In this document: positions 1 to 9,459 of the stretch, in pieces
How positions within the stretch are numbered: position 1 is the stretch's first letter
Layout: each line of letters opens with the position of its first letter
Origin: Phoronis australis
Lineage: Eukaryota > Phoronida > Phoronidae
Direction of reading: 5' to 3'
NCBI GenBank assembly: GCA_002633005.1
Contig: NMRA01000028.1
Coordinates: 818,772-860,985 of the forward strand
DNA: 42,214 nt
Notes under the pieces: generated by a model
What the model was told of the DNA's origin: nothing
Seen by the model: only the letters and a program-made list of their open reading frames with translations
Databases searched by the model: none
Translations under genes and position numbers: made by a program

Positions 1-290
1 CTCCACAGTACTCTCAAGCTCCCTCCTAGCTCCACAGTACTCTCAAGCTCCCTCCTAGCTCCACAGTACTCCCAAGTTCCCTCCTAGCCCCACAGTCTTA
101 CCAAGCTCCCTCCTGGCCCCACAATCTCACCAAGCTCCCTCCTGGCCCCACAGTCTTACCAAGCTCCTTCCTGGCCCCACAGTACTCCTAAGCTCCCTTC
201 TGGCCTCACAGTCTTACCAAGCGCCCTCCTCGCCTCACAGTCGTACCAAGCTCCTTCCTAGCTCCACAGTACTTCCAAGCTCCCACTGGG
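1..290. repeat. 29-bp minisatellite, about 10 copies
   Basis: The unit starts with C(T/C)CCACAG, continues with TACTCTCAAGCTCCCTCCTAG or a close variant, and recurs at 1, 30, 59, 88, 117, 146, 175, 204, 233 and 262, an exact 29-bp period. Copies drift gradually (TACTC versus TCTTACC, CTAG versus CTGG). It lies directly upstream of a calpain-15 exon on the same strand, so it is probably inside an intron of that gene. The array continues past the left edge. Confidence 0.93.
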
Positions 291-388
291 ACTCATGTGT
301 TGTGTGTGCTGCAATTATATTAGTGAAGGTGATGCTGCAGTAAATTTTAATGACAGTGAAACTCAGTTCTTCCTTGGTTAATTCACAG

Positions 389-1743
389 ATACCACCCAGC
401 CAGATCCCTCCACATTCCCGTCTTATGTCGTCTGTCTTCATAGTTCCAAGCCCGTCATCACCGAACAGATAGTACCTGATGGGTTTCACTTTCTGGCTGA
501 TGCTATCATCCAACTGACTATTGCCACGGGAACAAGGCATGAGGTATGCTATGGTGATCATTGTTTGACCAGCAAAGTAATTCAGCTGGCATATTCTGGT
601 CTGCACATGCTGTGTTTTGGACATAGACTAAAAATATTAAATGACCATTTTAAAGAGGAAATGGACAGTTTTTTATGTTACCTTTACTACATCGTCTTCT
701 TGCTATTTGCTACAGGGTCGTGAGGGGATGACAGCGTATTACCTGACACGTGGCTGGGCTGGTCTGGTCGTGGTCATAGAGAATAGACTGCATGATAAGA
801 TAATACAAGTGGAATGTGATTGTACAGAGAGTAAGAATGTTGTATCTACTCGGGGCAGACTTTTGACACTGGACTCTATACCTCCATTACATAGGTATGT
901 AATGTCATGATCAACACATAGTCCAAAATATGGAGGACTGTATACCGCAGTGGTTTGTACTGCAGACTCTCACTTATGAGGTCAGAATTCAAATCCTGTG
1001 TTCACTGGCAGATTATGAACAAAGCAGTAATGGTGTCTTGTCTTCTGCACAGTTTTGACGTGTGTGGAAGGGTGAGAATGTGGAGTGAATGTGTTAAGGG
1101 TCATCATGGAAAGCTGTGGTCAGCTGTTGTGAGGTTATCCTCTTTGAAATATTCTGAAAACAGAGGGTGTCATAAGGAGTGTAAATGTATGGAGCCAAGT
1201 ACATTCACTGAAGACTCTGGACCTTCGTGTCAGTACACATGGTGCATCCTGGAGAGTCATCAACATGTCATCAATTTTGTCTCAAGCAAAACACTTTGTG
1301 TTACTTGAAGTGTGTCTACATGAACAAAAAATGGCATTTCTGCAGTGGGGCCCTGTGCAGTGTGGTCACAATCCCATTCATCACAAGTAGTGTTTCTAAC
1401 GTAACTATATAAGTGAGTGTGACTGCTCAGTGTTCAGTACAAGTGGCATGAGTACTTGTAGAGCTACACCTGTTCATTAAAAGTTACACTGAGTTCAGGA
1501 TATTGCTATAAGCCCTATTACTCAGTAGGACTACTGTTATAATACTTTGTCACTGTTTGTTTCAGGCAAGTGTTGATCATACTGTCTCAGCTGGAAGGGA
1601 ATGGTGGCTACTCCATCTCTCACCGTCTGGTTCACAGACTGTCATCATCCACTAGTCTAGAAAGATGGCAGCTCAGTGGGGTTAGTCATGACCCAAAGAT
1701 AGGGGAAGATGTCTATGGCTTACATGCACCACGACCAATCTGA
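389..1743 (+). CDS. CAPN15: Calpain-15 (SOLH family), last three exons
   Basis: C-terminal part of a calpain-15 cysteine protease. Three exons read through with correct splice phase: 389-543 (acceptor TTCACAG, donor GAG|GTATGC), 716-894 (acceptor GCTACAG, donor CATAG|GTATGT) and 1566-1743 (acceptor TTTCAG, stop TGA 1741-1743). Introns are 172 and 671 bp. The joined product has about 169 residues. Its blocks are recalled as conserved in animal CAPN15 C-termini: [84 protein letters not shown] and the final GLHAPRPI. This is the tail after the CysPc protease core, so no catalytic residue is expected; the zinc fingers and protease domain lie left of the window. The first full codon is 391, and bases 389-390 complete a codon split by the upstream intron. 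Exon boundaries are inferred from frame and splice consensus, not transcripts. Confidence 0.9.
939..1010 (+). repeat. tRNA-like / tRNA-derived SINE remnant inside calpain intron
   Basis: An A-box-like GCAGTGGTTTGTACTG is followed by the loop ACTCTCAC, which would present a CUC anticodon as in tRNA-Glu. A degenerate B box, GAATTCAAATCC, comes next. The arrangement matches a tRNA-Glu-type gene or SINE head. The acceptor and T stems do not pair well, so it is more likely a decayed copy than a working tRNA. It lies in the 671-bp calpain-15 intron. Confidence 0.4.
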
Positions 1744-2842
1744 TTGGATAGAATCATCTGTAATACTCAGGATATTTTCACAGAGACTGCATATATATAC
1801 CACAGATATATCACATCCAGCTTGGCTGCACAGAATGGGCCTTAAGAATCACACTTCTCTTTGTGGGGGGATGTCTAGAGTTTACATTATCCACAGCCAA
1901 CATGATTTATTAGAATGAATCTTAATGGTCACTAGTCTCACAGGTGACCAGTTTATGGATTACCAACATGCACCAAGACCAATATGATTGCAAACAATAA
2001 CTTGAGAGGTCGCTATATTTTTGTATGGCTGTGGAAGACGGCATAGATTTTATTTGTTGTGTCAAATCTTATTAGAAGGAAAGAACATTTTGAGTCAGAG
2101 CCCTCTAGGAAAATAGCTGGGTTACATGTTTCATGCAATCTGACTGGAAGGGTAATGCATTGTCCATCATAAAGGAAATTGCCTTTGTATGCTTCATGGC
2201 CTCGTTAGAAGGATGCAGCGTATGGATGCATTTGAGTAACGATCCCATCTTTGGATTACTGGAAAGTATGCTGAATTATGTTCCACTGCTGTACCCAATT
2301 CATTGTTATCATGAGTGATCATGGAACACACACTTGAGTGATCACAGAACGCATTTGAGTAATCTCTTCGTAGAGCACACTCTTGGGTGAATGGCACACT
2401 TGAGTAGAATGTATCTACTTAATCAGTCGTTACTGCAACTGCAAGTTGCCTCAAACTTTCAACCCACTGTCTGTGGGTTTGGTATACTATGTGACTTGTT
2501 ATCTGATTACAAAGTTTATAGTCCATGAGTTTTTGCCTCAGAGAGTCTTGTTAATTACTTGCTCACTTTCATGTGCTAATACTTTGTTACGTATTTGCAT
2601 CCAGTTTATTGTTTTTTTTTTATTTCCTAATGCAGCTTTTTGAGTAATGGGCCACGAAATGCGACTTTTTCAACTAGTCATATCTTCACAATTTAAGAAT
2701 AAGAAAAGAGAAACCTGTCACAATATGAGAAAAAGTATGCCATGGGTGGTTTTTGTATTGATTATGATGGTTACTGCCAAACATGGACATTTTGTCATGT
2801 GACACAGGGATCGTATTGTACACTCCTGCTGACTCATTGAAA
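1744..2842 (+). other. Probable calpain-15 3' UTR and flank
   Basis: No coding potential is seen beyond the calpain stop. The stretch is AT-rich and ends near tandem AATAAA signals. It contains a relic of the terminal exon (1928-1990) and imperfect short repeats of the form (ATCA)GAACACACTTGAGTGA around 2310-2405. Whether the whole stretch is transcribed cannot be seen. Confidence 0.4.
1928..1990 (+). pseudogene. Degenerate partial copy of the calpain-15 terminal exon
   Basis: Bases 1968-1990 match the last coding bases at 1724-1746 in 21 of 23 positions, with just two substitutions. They would again read H-A-P-R-P-I-stop (1967-1987). The neighbouring GTTTATGGATTAC resembles GTCTATGGCTTAC of the true exon, and CACTAGTCT occurs upstream in both. 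A possible acceptor (CTCACAG, ending 1943) gives an immediate TGA in the phase left by the 716-894 exon, so it cannot serve as an alternative last exon in that frame. It is best read as a decayed local duplication. Confidence 0.5.
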
Positions 2843-2852
2843 AATAAATAAA
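2843..2852 (+). terminator. Tandem AATAAA polyadenylation signals
   Basis: AATAAATAAA gives two overlapping canonical hexamers, the first clear ones found downstream of the calpain-15 stop, implying a 3' UTR of about 1.1 kb. AT-rich DNA produces such hexamers by chance, so the link to calpain-15 is tentative. Confidence 0.35.
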
Positions 2853-2927
2853 AAAAATCAGGCAATTTTTCCTATCAATTATTGTAATGTAAAATTTTGC
2901 ATTTTGTTCAACTTAATGGCACTGCTT

Positions 2928-3045
2928 GAATCAATTCAGGTTTGTTGCAATAGACATCATTTTCAACTTACAGTAAACTTAAATCAATTCAGGCTTGTCG
3001 CAATAAACGCCATTGATATATTAATTTCAACTTAAAATAATCTTG
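2928..3045. repeat. Imperfect tandem duplication, about 53 bp
   Basis: GAATCAATTCAGG(T/C)TTGT recurs at 2928 and about 2981, each time followed by GCAATA(G/A)AC, a CAT- or CATTGA-containing stretch and TTTCAACTTA. It is a simple diverged duplication in AT-rich non-coding DNA between calpain-15 and the GPCR fragment. Confidence 0.6.
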
Positions 3046-3401
3046 GTATCGAGTTGCTCTGCTCTTATCAGTCTGAGGGCAATTTGTTGTCCCCAAACGT
3101 TTTTTTGTGAAATTTACGTAACATAAGGAACAATAATTATCAAATTTGTTTGGTTGATAGCGTGCAAAAATGGTCGTTTTCAGCCAGTCCTGTTGACAGT
3201 CCATTGCAGTCTATTCAAGGTTTCTCATAACCACAAGCTGTAAAAAGGCTTGGGGTCCTAGTCATTTCAATTACCACCTTTTTGCTTTCGAATGCCTAGT
3301 TTTCGCGTAGCGAGCGACATACTAGTAAGACCGCTGTTTTTTTTTTTTTACAAAAATGCCGGGTGTTTTGCGAGTTAATTTGGCATAAAATCCGAACTAA
3401 G

Positions 3402-3921
3402 TGAATAATCAAACATTCGTAATAGCGTTTTTGAGGCATAAAGTTAAGGACACGGACGACTTACTCACCGCCGATGTTTCGATACTATGCGCTTTTGTAC
3501 TTTCTGGAATCGTTATATTAGTTTTCCATTATGTTAACATTTTCATATTTATAAATTCAAGTTTGAAAAACGCCATGATCGTGCGTGAGCGGCCTGACAA
3601 CGTCACGACTCGGATATCCTGTGCAGAAAAGAATTTTAGCTATGCTACTTTCAATTTTTTTTGCTGTTTATTGTATGCCGGGTTCCAATGGTAGTGTACA
3701 TGATTACCGTATTGAGAAATGATGTTGACATAGCAGACCACTCAACCTGTGTATTTGTAACCTGGATGACGTATCTTCAAAATGCGTTAAACCCTCTTGT
3801 GTACACTGCAGGGAGTACCCAGATGCGAAAGGAATTTGTGGCACTCCTAAAATGCCGACTGGTTGCCGTTAAAAACTGGTCGGAGGAGGATTGTACGCGC
3901 TCACAAACGTCTGCCTCTTGA
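3402..3921 (+). pseudogene. Rhodopsin-like (class A) GPCR fragment, TM5 to C-tail, one frameshift
   Basis: The first frame (to about 3655) encodes a TM5-like helix with ILCAFVLSGIVILVF, then a polar third intracellular loop. The second frame (3661-3921, stop 3919-3921) encodes LLFIVCRVPMVVYMI, a TM6 with CRVP where class A receptors have CWxP. A TM7 follows, with the diagnostic N-A-L-N-P-L-V-Y (NPxxY) motif, then helix 8 (MRKEFVALLKC) and a short Ser/Thr-rich tail. The frames meet at a run of eight T (3655-3662), where a single missing T breaks the reading frame. TM1-TM4 with the DRY motif are not found in the 500 bp upstream. This is therefore either a last exon (possible acceptor CTAAG at 3397-3401) or a truncated copy. 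The T-run could also be an assembly error, leaving an intact exon. The ligand class cannot be named. Confidence 0.65.
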
Positions 3922-4243
3922 CACAAATCAACACCGTCGAGTAGCACCACTTGCGGAGACCACACACTCGTGCGCTACGCCATCAAGCAGTGAAACTGTT
4001 AACTCATCTCTCGAATATTTTGGATTGGTTAACGGAATTTTATCGCATTCAGCATTATGTTTTAGATAACGTGTCGCATAACTAGTTATGTTTTAAAAAC
4101 AGTTAAGTCGAGAGTGTGCGCGCATGTCTTGAGAAACTGTGAGCAGTCGTAAGCATACACCCGCATACAACGCGGCATCGCTTGAAATCCGTAGCAGCGG
4201 GATTCACGACAAGTACAATGCCAATAATATGCTCTGAACACAA
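3922..4243. other. Non-coding interval after the GPCR fragment
   Basis: I see no supported gene here. It may hold the 3' UTR of the GPCR fragment, but no AATAAA is evident nearby. Confidence 0.4.
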
Positions 4244-5153
4244 TGCAGGAAATGGCGCGTGCCCGTGACACGATCGTACTGTTTTCAAAACGACAACATA
4301 CTTTTCATTCTTACAAAACATGCAAAAAGTCGAGAATGACGCAAGAAAATGACGTTTGTTGCATTGCTTTTCACTTGAACGGTTGTAACGGGCAAGTTGA
4401 GTGTCGGTTGACTCCCAGATTTTGCATGCACCCCGTCCGGTCTTTAGCTTTACATGTTGAAACAAATTTCATGGCGAGGTGACGAGCAGAACTACCCTGG
4501 CTGTGTGCAATTTCAGGGTCTATGGAAGAAAAACGCACAGTGGTACCTAGCCAGCCGGCTAGCTATATGAAGACTGTCGTCAAAATAAAGCTAGGTACCA
4601 CTGCGTGTATTTCTTCCGTGGACCCCGAAATTTTACACCGCAAGGGTAGTTCTGCTTGTCACCTCGCCGTGAAACTTGTATCAACATGTCATGCGCGCAC
4701 CCAGCCTTCCGCAATTTGGGGGGCTCGAATTCCTGGTGTTTTAGTCTTTTGCTAACAAGAACCGGCGGACTAAAAAAAAAAAAAAACGCATGGCGGGGAG
4801 CACCACTGTGCATTTGGCTTATTTAGTGAACTTTCGTCCCATTTTCTTGGACTTTTTGTCTCTCGGGGGCGGATCTTTTTGCCCACTTCGCCTAATGGGG
4901 GGGGGGGCTCTTTCAAGCCCCCGAGCTCCCCCCCCTGGTTGCGCACATGCATGTAAAGCTAAAGAACGGACGGGGTGCATGCAAAATCTTGGAATCAACC
5001 GACACTCACCTTGCCCGTTATAGCCGTTTAAGTGAAAAACAATGCAAAAAACGTCATTTTCTTGCGTAACTCTCCGCTTTTTCTAACAATGAAAAGTATG
5101 TCGTTTTGAAAACAGTGCGCTCGTGTCACGCGCACGCGCAATTTCCTAAATTT
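4244..5153. repeat. Foldback element: about 300-bp inverted arms with a 36-bp loop
   Basis: The left arm (4244-4552) is the diverged reverse complement of the right arm. The right arm is split into 4589-4689 and 4951-5153 by an inserted MITE. Matching landmarks are GGCGAGGTGACRAGCAGAAC, CAGTGGTACCTAGC, GACTCCCAGATTTTGCATGC against GCATGCAAAATCTTGGAATC, and GTTTTCAAAACGACA against TGTCGTTTTGAAAAC. The loop is about 4553-4588. Short ORFs inside are by-products of the palindrome and no transposase is present. It could be a foldback or MITE-type DNA element. Confidence 0.8.
4690..4950 (+). mobile_element. MITE copy 1 (ends CATGCGCG / GCGCACATG)
   Basis: This insertion lies in the right foldback arm. 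The flanks carry ATGT at 4686-4689 and again at 4951-4954, a 4-bp target-site duplication. The unoccupied left arm has a single ATGT at the matching point (TTTACATGTTGAAAC), which serves as an empty site. Inside are an A-run after GGCGGACT, a GGCGGATCTTTTTGCCC block and long G and C runs. A reverse-orientation copy occurs at 15507-15742, and a diverged one near 31984. It is non-coding and non-autonomous. Confidence 0.75.
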
Positions 5154-5891
5154 TTGCGACATTTCTCGGGAGATGATGATAGCTTGGCAGCTGCAAAATT
5201 TCTTCTCAAATTCGGTTTTTCGGTATCAAAATTCTAAATACTTATAATGAAGTGAAAGCAGTTCCAATAATTTCATGTGTCGTGTACGCAACCTCGTGAA
5301 AGAACAACAGTTGATTTGAAGAATCGGCGAAAAAAAGTGGCCAATAGGTGACGCAATATTTCATGGCGCCGAAAGCCGTCGCTAAAGATCGCTCCACAAC
5401 TTTAGCAGCAGAATAACGGTAGAACGCCATTTTTCCAACACCATTAAATAATTTAGTTTTCTCAAGAAAGAATGTNCTTGCGTAACTCTCCGCTTTTTCT
5501 AACAATGAAAAGTATGTCGTTTTGAAAACAGTGCGCTCGTGTCACGCGCACGCGCTATTTCCTAAATTTTTGCGACATTTCTCGGGAGATGATGATAGCT
5601 TGGCAGCTGCAAAATTTCTTCTCAAATTCGGTTTTTCGGTATCAAAATTCTAAATACTTATAATGAAGTGAAAGCAGTTACAATAATTTCATGTGTCGTG
5701 TACGCAACCTCGTGAAAGAACAACAGTTGATTTGAAGAATCGGCGAAAAAAAGTGGCCAATAGGTGACGCAATATTTCATGGCGCCGAAAGCCGTCGCTA
5801 AAGATCGCTCCACAACTTTAGCAGCAGAATAACGGTAGAACGCCATTTTTCCAACACCATTAAATAATTTAGTTTTCTCAAGAAAGAATGT
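5061..5891. repeat. 415-bp direct duplication joined by a single N
   Basis: Copy 1 (5061-5475) and copy 2 (5477-5891) are almost identical. I noticed CGCGCAATTT versus CGCGCTATTT, and CAGTTCC versus CAGTTAC. The base between them is the ambiguous N at 5476. Copy 1 starts within the right foldback arm. Minus-strand ORFs of 80-90 codons recur in both copies only because the DNA is duplicated; they resemble no protein I recognise. Confidence 0.9.
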
Positions 5892-5984
5892 AGTTTTTAA
5901 TGACACTAATTTTGTGTCAGATTTTATCTTACCACTTTTTTACCCACATCGGTGCAAAGCTGTATATGTAGTATACAGCTTAGT
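5892..5984. other. Spacer with a short hairpin
   Basis: This leads into the left palindrome array. AGCTGTATA and TATACAGCT (about 5960-5982) form a 9-bp stem with a 5-base loop. No coding signal is seen. Confidence 0.4.
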
Positions 5985-6850
5985 TAGTTAATAAAAGTGA
6001 CAGTTGCGGAACCGTTCCGCATGCGGAACTGTTCTGCATGGGGAGCAAAATGGCTTTATGGGGTATTTCTTTTCACCGATCATCTTAAAATGCATTCCAT
6101 TATCAATGCCACTTAAAACTTTCGATGTGACAATCCTAACAGTAATTAGTTGATCAATGTGACAGTTGCGGAACCGTTCCGCATGCGGAACCGTTCCGCA
6201 AACAATACTTTTGTGATCCTCACAATTTTTAAAAAATTTTCTTGCGCATTTCAGTTGAAATATATTCTATTCTCAATAGCATACGAAAATATCAATGTGT
6301 CAACATGAACAATGATTGATCAGCGGGGAACTTGCTGAATGGTTTGTGATGCAGAAACCTACCTCAAGCAGACTCGCGAAGAATTGACATCTTGTCTATG
6401 CCATTTTACCGCTTTTGGCAGAACCTTAACACAAGCCATGAAATATTCAAATCTTATCGTACAACAAGCATTAAACATAAAAGTATCAGAATTTCTACCC
6501 TAACAATAATTAATTAATAAAAGTGACATTTGCGGAACATCTCTGCATGCGGAACCGTTCCGCAAACTATAGTTTTGTGGAGCTCACAATTTTTTAAACT
6601 TCTTACACATTAAGGTTGAAATATATTCTATTCTTAATAACATGTGAAAATATCAATGTGTCATCATGAGCAATAATTAATCAGTGAGGAACTTGCTGAA
6701 TGGTTTTTGATGCAAAAACCTACCTCTAGCAGACTCAGGGAAAAATTGATATCTTGTCTATGCCATTTTACCGCTTTTGGTAGAATGTTAAAACAAGATA
6801 CGGAATATTCAAATGTTAATGTGCAACACACTTGCGGAACCGTTCCGCAG
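5985..6850 (-). repeat. Left array of palindrome-separated modules
   Basis: The 17-mer TGCGGAACCGTTCCGCA, a near-palindrome with an odd central base, or a variant of it, occurs at 6005, 6022, 6167, 6184, 6531, 6548 and 6833. Neighbouring pairs abut as 34-bp doublets. The DNA between is of two kinds: module A (6039-6166) and module B (6201-6530, and a shorter form 6565-6832). Both are reverse complements of the modules in the array at 11392-13700. No protein is encoded. Confidence 0.9.
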
Positions 6851-7530
6851 GATGTCAATTTTATATTGCAACGGCTTCAATAATATTTCCCTGTTAAATG
6901 GTTTTCTTACATCAGTGTTAGAGCACATTTTTCCATGATTTTTGGGTACCTCAGAATTGAGCATTTTGGCTTCTATGCAAAAATTTAATCGAAAAAATTA
7001 AATTTTTATTTTTTTTCTTTAATGTCCTGTATATGTGCAATGACATGAGCAAAAAAGTAGGGTTCCCGAATTAGTTTTCAAGCTACAGGTATCTTAGCTC
7101 AAACAGAAAATTCACTTTCTCAAAAATATGCTAAATTTCACAACTACAGCTTTGATTCACCACATGGTGATTTTGCCCTATTGATGGGAATGTGAAAAAC
7201 GTTTATGTTAAAGGGAATAAACTAACCAAACAAATTTCATCGTAAATGAATTAAAATTTGCTGGTGTTCAACGAATTAAGATGCACACATGTATAGTGTC
7301 TACACTTTTGTTTGTTAAAGAATTTATTTACGAATGAGTAGAAAGTAAAAATAGCAAAGTACCATTTGAATGACCACGTGGTTCAACAGCCTAAAGGATG
7401 GTAAAATATTATTTTTGTTTAAATAAGTTTAGATGTGCAAAAATGCGGCTGCCATGGTTTTGGGTTCTCCTTGTTATATCAGCAGATTCCACAATTTAGA
7501 ACAAAAACAATTGCCAAAGTTGCCATTTTT
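6851..7530. other. AT-rich interval, no gene seen
   Basis: Stop codons are frequent in all frames, and neither repeats nor RNA structure stand out. The left palindrome array ends at its left edge and the CTCF-motif element begins at its right. Confidence 0.5.
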
Positions 7531-9442
7531 ATGCGCCCACATATTTATATGTGGACGCATTATGCCGTCATCTCCGTCCGTCCGTCCGTCCGTCCGTCCG
7601 TCCGTCCGTCTGGGCGGCGTCCGTCCGGCGTCCGCTGCTTTATCTCCAAAACCCTTTGACATACGTTCATGAAAATTGGCACATGTTCCATTCATGAATG
7701 GGACGGCATGTGCGAACTTTCGGACGGATCCGACTACCGGTGTGCCCCCCTAGTGGCAATTTTAGTTTTTTACGCCTTTGTATCTTCAAAAGTCCTGAAC
7801 GGATTTTCATGAAATTTGGTATGTAGGCATCTATTAGTGAGATGACGTTATCCTCCCGTTTTCAGATGGATTCGACATAGTTTGCGCCACCTAGTGGCCA
7901 TTTTTAGTGTTTTCGAGTCTGTTTTTGTGCGTCCACCCCTCTATCAACCAAACCCCTCAAAGGATGATTGTGAAAGTTGACATGTATGTGCTTACTATGT
8001 AGAGGACGGTTGACGATGATTTTCCGACGATTTCGACTACAGTGGCGCCTCCTGGTGGCAGTTTTTTTTGCGCCTATGGCTGTATCTCCTAAACCGTTCG
8101 CAGGATCTTAACGAAATTGTGTCAGTATATTTATATGATGTTAACAACGGAAGATAACGACTTTTGGACGGATCCGACTACCGGTGTGCCCCCTAGTGGC
8201 AATTTTAGTTTTTACGCTTACCTTTGTATCTTCAAAAGTCCTGAACGGATTTTCATGAAATTTGGTATGTAGGCACCTATTAGTGAGATGACGCTATCCT
8301 CCCGTTTTCAGATGGATTAGACATAGCTTGCGCCACCTAGTGGCCATTTTTACTGTTATCGAGTCTGTATCTTTGCGTCCACCCCTCTATCAACCAAACC
8401 GCTCAAAGGATGATCGTGAAAATTGGTGTGTATGTGCTTACTATAAAGAGGACAGCTGACAATGATTTTCAGACGATTTGGTTTACTGTGGCGCCTCCTA
8501 GTGGCAGTTTTGTTTTGTTTTGCGCCTATGGCTGTATCTCCTAAACCGTTCGCAGGATCTTTACGAAATTTAATAAGTGTATTTATATTATGTTAACAAC
8601 AGACGATGACGACTTTTGGACGGATCCGCCTACCAGTGTGCCCTCTAGTGGCAATTTTATTTTTTTACGTTTACCTCTGTAGTCTTCACAAGTCCTTAAC
8701 GGATTTTCATGAAATTTGGTATGTAGGCACCTATTAGTTTTCGGATGGATTCGACCTAGTTTGCGACACCCAGTGGCCATTTTTACTGTTTTTGAGTCTG
8801 TTTTTTGGCGTCCACCTCTCTATCAACCAAACCGCTATAAGTATGATCATGAAAATTGGCATGTATGTTCTTACTAGAGGACGGTTGACGCTGAATTTCC
8901 CATGACTTTGATTACTGTGGCGCCTCCTAGTGGCAGTTTTTTTTGCGCCCATGGCTGTACCTCCCAAACCGTTTGCAGGATCTTTACTAAATTTAGCAAG
9001 TGTATTTATGTGATGTTGACAACGGACGATGACGACTTTAGGATGATTCTGATTACCGGTATGCCTCTAGTGGCAATTTTAGTATTTTACATTGACCTCT
9101 GTATTTTCATTGGTCTTCAAGTGAATACTTTGTGTTACTTCGTGACTATGAAGGAAAAGTTCCAAGTAGAAATTTGTTTCTGGCATTCTAATGCTGAGCT
9201 AATCTCGTATGTTGGTAAATTTGTTTTTAATTCTATGTTTCTGTGGTGCTTCAAGCAACTGATGTATTGGATGTGCTTGTATTATGAAGATCACTCACAT
9301 TTTGCCCCTAGCCTATTGAGGAGACAATGACCATGCCTTTCCATTTTGCAAAGTACAACATACTACACATATGCCCTCTACTGGCCACTTTATGGTACCA
9401 ATAAACAACCCTAGAAGGATACCCGTGCAATTGTGGGCGCAT
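7531..9442 (+). mobile_element. Transposon-like element with three-subunit tandem repeat
   Basis: The ends are inverted repeats: ATGCGCCCAC (7531-7540) and GTGGGCGCAT (9433-9442). The left end lies in a near-perfect 30-bp hairpin (7531-7560) followed by a CCGT microsatellite, and a small hairpin with arms CAACGC and GCGTTG sits just outside the right end. The core holds a roughly 420-450-bp higher-order unit of three related subunits of about 145 bp. Its landmarks recur at 7731, 8175, 8627 and 9050. Subunits read AACGGATTTTCATGAAATTT, CGCAGGATCTTTACGAAATT or GGATGATTGTGAAAATTGG, and each includes a C(C/T)TAGTGGC block. No transposase is present, so it is non-autonomous, and the superfamily is not recognised. 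Confidence 0.75.
7573..7610. repeat. (TCCG)n microsatellite
   Basis: Nine and a half perfect TCCG units are followed by degenerate GGCGGCGTCCGTCCGGCG. Ser-Val-Arg-Pro-type ORFs on both strands here are translations of the microsatellite and not genes. Confidence 0.97.
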
Positions 9443-9459
9443 TTCAACGCTCTGCGTTG

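Noticed and set aside
235-624. 129-codon minus-strand open frame
   Set aside because: It lies opposite the calpain-15 exon 389-543 and extends into the minisatellite. The plus strand has splice-phased, family-matching coding sequence.
939-1010. Functional tRNA-Glu gene
   Set aside because: The acceptor and T stems do not pair and the B box is degenerate. A SINE or pseudogene fits better.
5242-5906. Two near-identical minus-strand ORFs of 80-90 codons
   Set aside because: Identical only because the DNA is duplicated (or mis-assembled). No domain, and the frame of the first crosses the N.
7433-7695. Ser-Val-Arg-Pro and Thr-Asp-Gly-Arg repeat ORFs
   Set aside because: Translations of the TCCG microsatellite in different frames.
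8902-9330. 142-codon plus-strand ORF with hydrophobic stretches
   Set aside because: Its first third is the tandem repeat of the CTCF-motif element, and the remainder has no recognisable domain.
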